Shown here one piece after another: positions 63,462 to 64,000 of a stretch of 64,000 bases of DNA. Below the pieces are notes generated by a model that did no database searches, had not been told where the DNA came from, and saw only the letters and a program-made list of their open reading frames with translations. Each line of letters begins with the position of its first letter. Within the stretch, counting starts at the first letter, position 1. The DNA lies in contig NZ_JALLPL010000002.1 of the NCBI RefSeq assembly GCF_023276355.1, forward strand, positions 1-64,000. The letters run 5' to 3'. A program made the translations under genes and the position numbers. This DNA comes from Haloplanus sp. XH21 (lineage in GTDB: Archaea; Halobacteriota; Halobacteria; Halobacteriales; Haloferacaceae).

Positions 63462-64000
63462 ATGAACTATCCGAGCCGCCCGTCACCGTACTTCCGATGG
63501 CTACTCGTGGTCGTCGCAGCGGCGATTTTTGGTGTTTCGGGTACCTACCAGTTCGTCTGGTCAACCATTCGGCCCGAACTCGGAATTCGAATCGGCGCGT
63601 CTGAAGCCGGTGTCGGGACCGTTTTCACGCTGTTCATTATCGCACAGGTACTCAGCCAGTTCCCTGCCGGCTGGATTCGTGATCGGTTCGGTCCCCGTCT
63701 CCCGCTTCTTGTGGGTGGAATCGGGCTCGGGGCCGGCTACATCGGACTGGCACAGGCGGGGTCCGTTTTCGAGGCGTATCTCTTCTACACAGCTGGGGGG
63801 ATCGGATCGGGAATGGTGTATGTCGTCGCAATCAATACTCCGGTGAAGTGGTTCGACAAGCGGCGAGGGCTTGCCACCGGTATCGTGGGTCTGATGTACG
63901 GCGGTCTGAGCGTCGTTCTCATCCCCTACATTCGACGTGGAGTCGTAACCGGTTTCGAGAATACCGTCAGTATGTTGGGCGTCGGAGCTGGCGTCACGTG
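63462..64000 (+). CDS. MFS transporter (OFA-like), 3' end outside window
   Basis: Frame open from ATG 63462 to the window edge, about 179 residues. Helices WLLVVVAAAIFGVSGTYQFV, VGTVFTLFIIAQVLSQFPAG, LLVGGIGLGAGYIGLAQAGS, then GGIGSGMVYVVAINTPVKWF. Motif A-like RDRFGPRLP between helices 2 and 3, and VKWFDKRRGLATGIV in helix 5, resemble oxalate/formate-antiporter-type MFS proteins. It probably imports the carboxylate-like substrate of the IclR-controlled pathway. Confidence 0.85.
   Translation, partial: MNYPSRPSPYFRWLLVVVAAAIFGVSGTYQFVWSTIRPELGIRIGASEAGVGTVFTLFIIAQVLSQFPAGWIRDRFGPRLPLLVGGIGLGAGYIGLAQAGSVFEAYLFYTAGGIGSGMVYVVAINTPVKWFDKRRGLATGIVGLMYGGLSVVLIPYIRRGVVTGFENTVSMLGVGAGVT

Overview
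The window comes from a haloarchaeon (class Halobacteria). The proteins are very acidic, GC is high, many genes look leaderless with TATA boxes 25-30 nt before the start codon, and the window carries a TFB, an Orc1/Cdc6 initiator, an RdfA/SMC-like pair and a Tat lipoprotein. I cannot assign a genus. The mix of plasmid functions (conjugation-type ATPases, AEP-like primase, ssDNA-binding protein, ParA partition locus, an Orc1/Cdc6 origin), toxin-antitoxin loci and gene remnants suggests a megaplasmid or an integrated-plasmid region.

Layout. (1) 1-6.8 kb: amide/urea utilisation. Two FmdA/AmdA-type amidases flank an AmiS/UreI amide channel, followed by a divergent acyl/acetyl-CoA synthetase homologue lacking two signature lysines and a MOSC/mARC-like protein. 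(2) 6.9-7.55 kb: AT-rich spacer ending at a break that removes the 5' end of a plasmid gene. (3) 7.55-22.9 kb: plasmid transfer/replication block. It contains a VirB4/HerA ATPase, a giant VirD4-like ATPase with a nuclease-like and a primase-type winged-helix tail, an AEP-like primase, small zinc-ribbon proteins, an RHH/PIN toxin-antitoxin pair, a hairpin-rich spacer, an OB-fold protein and an HNH endonuclease. (4) 22.98-35.44 kb: a class 2 DISARM defence island (drmE, drmA, drmB, drmC, drmMII). A Panacea-like/PIN gene pair with its own promoter and a tandem operator-like repeat sits between drmE and drmA. (5) 35.5-39.1 kb: TFB, a zinc-ribbon protein, and a ParA/RHH partition locus whose AACGA-type repeats lie both upstream of parA and inside the partner's coding sequence.

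(6) 39.3-49.7 kb: a DDE transposase, then haloarchaeal small-regulator and membrane genes, including a frameshifted DUF6498-like gene. (7) 49.8-54.9 kb: a replication origin with inverted ORB-like repeats around orc1/cdc6, a PD-(D/E)XK nuclease, a membrane protein, and a detached ORB-like copy beside a decayed m5C methyltransferase. An inverted repeat of fixed geometry (TTAACCAAC-N23-GTTGGTTAA) occurs three times across 44.6-54.8 kb, twice next to ORB elements. (8) 55.9-58.5 kb: convergent rdfA and an SMC-related gene. (9) 59.4 kb to the end: a catabolic cluster controlled by an IclR regulator, with ADP-ribosylglycohydrolase-like, ketopantoate-reductase-like, RidA-like and MFS genes and three matching IclR-type boxes.

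The most notable candidates for new biology are the toxin-antitoxin-like pair inside DISARM, the centromere-like repeats inside a partition-protein gene, the N23 inverted-repeat family at the origin, and the fused VirD4/nuclease/winged-helix protein. All functional statements come from motif reading and remembered family knowledge; no database search was run.
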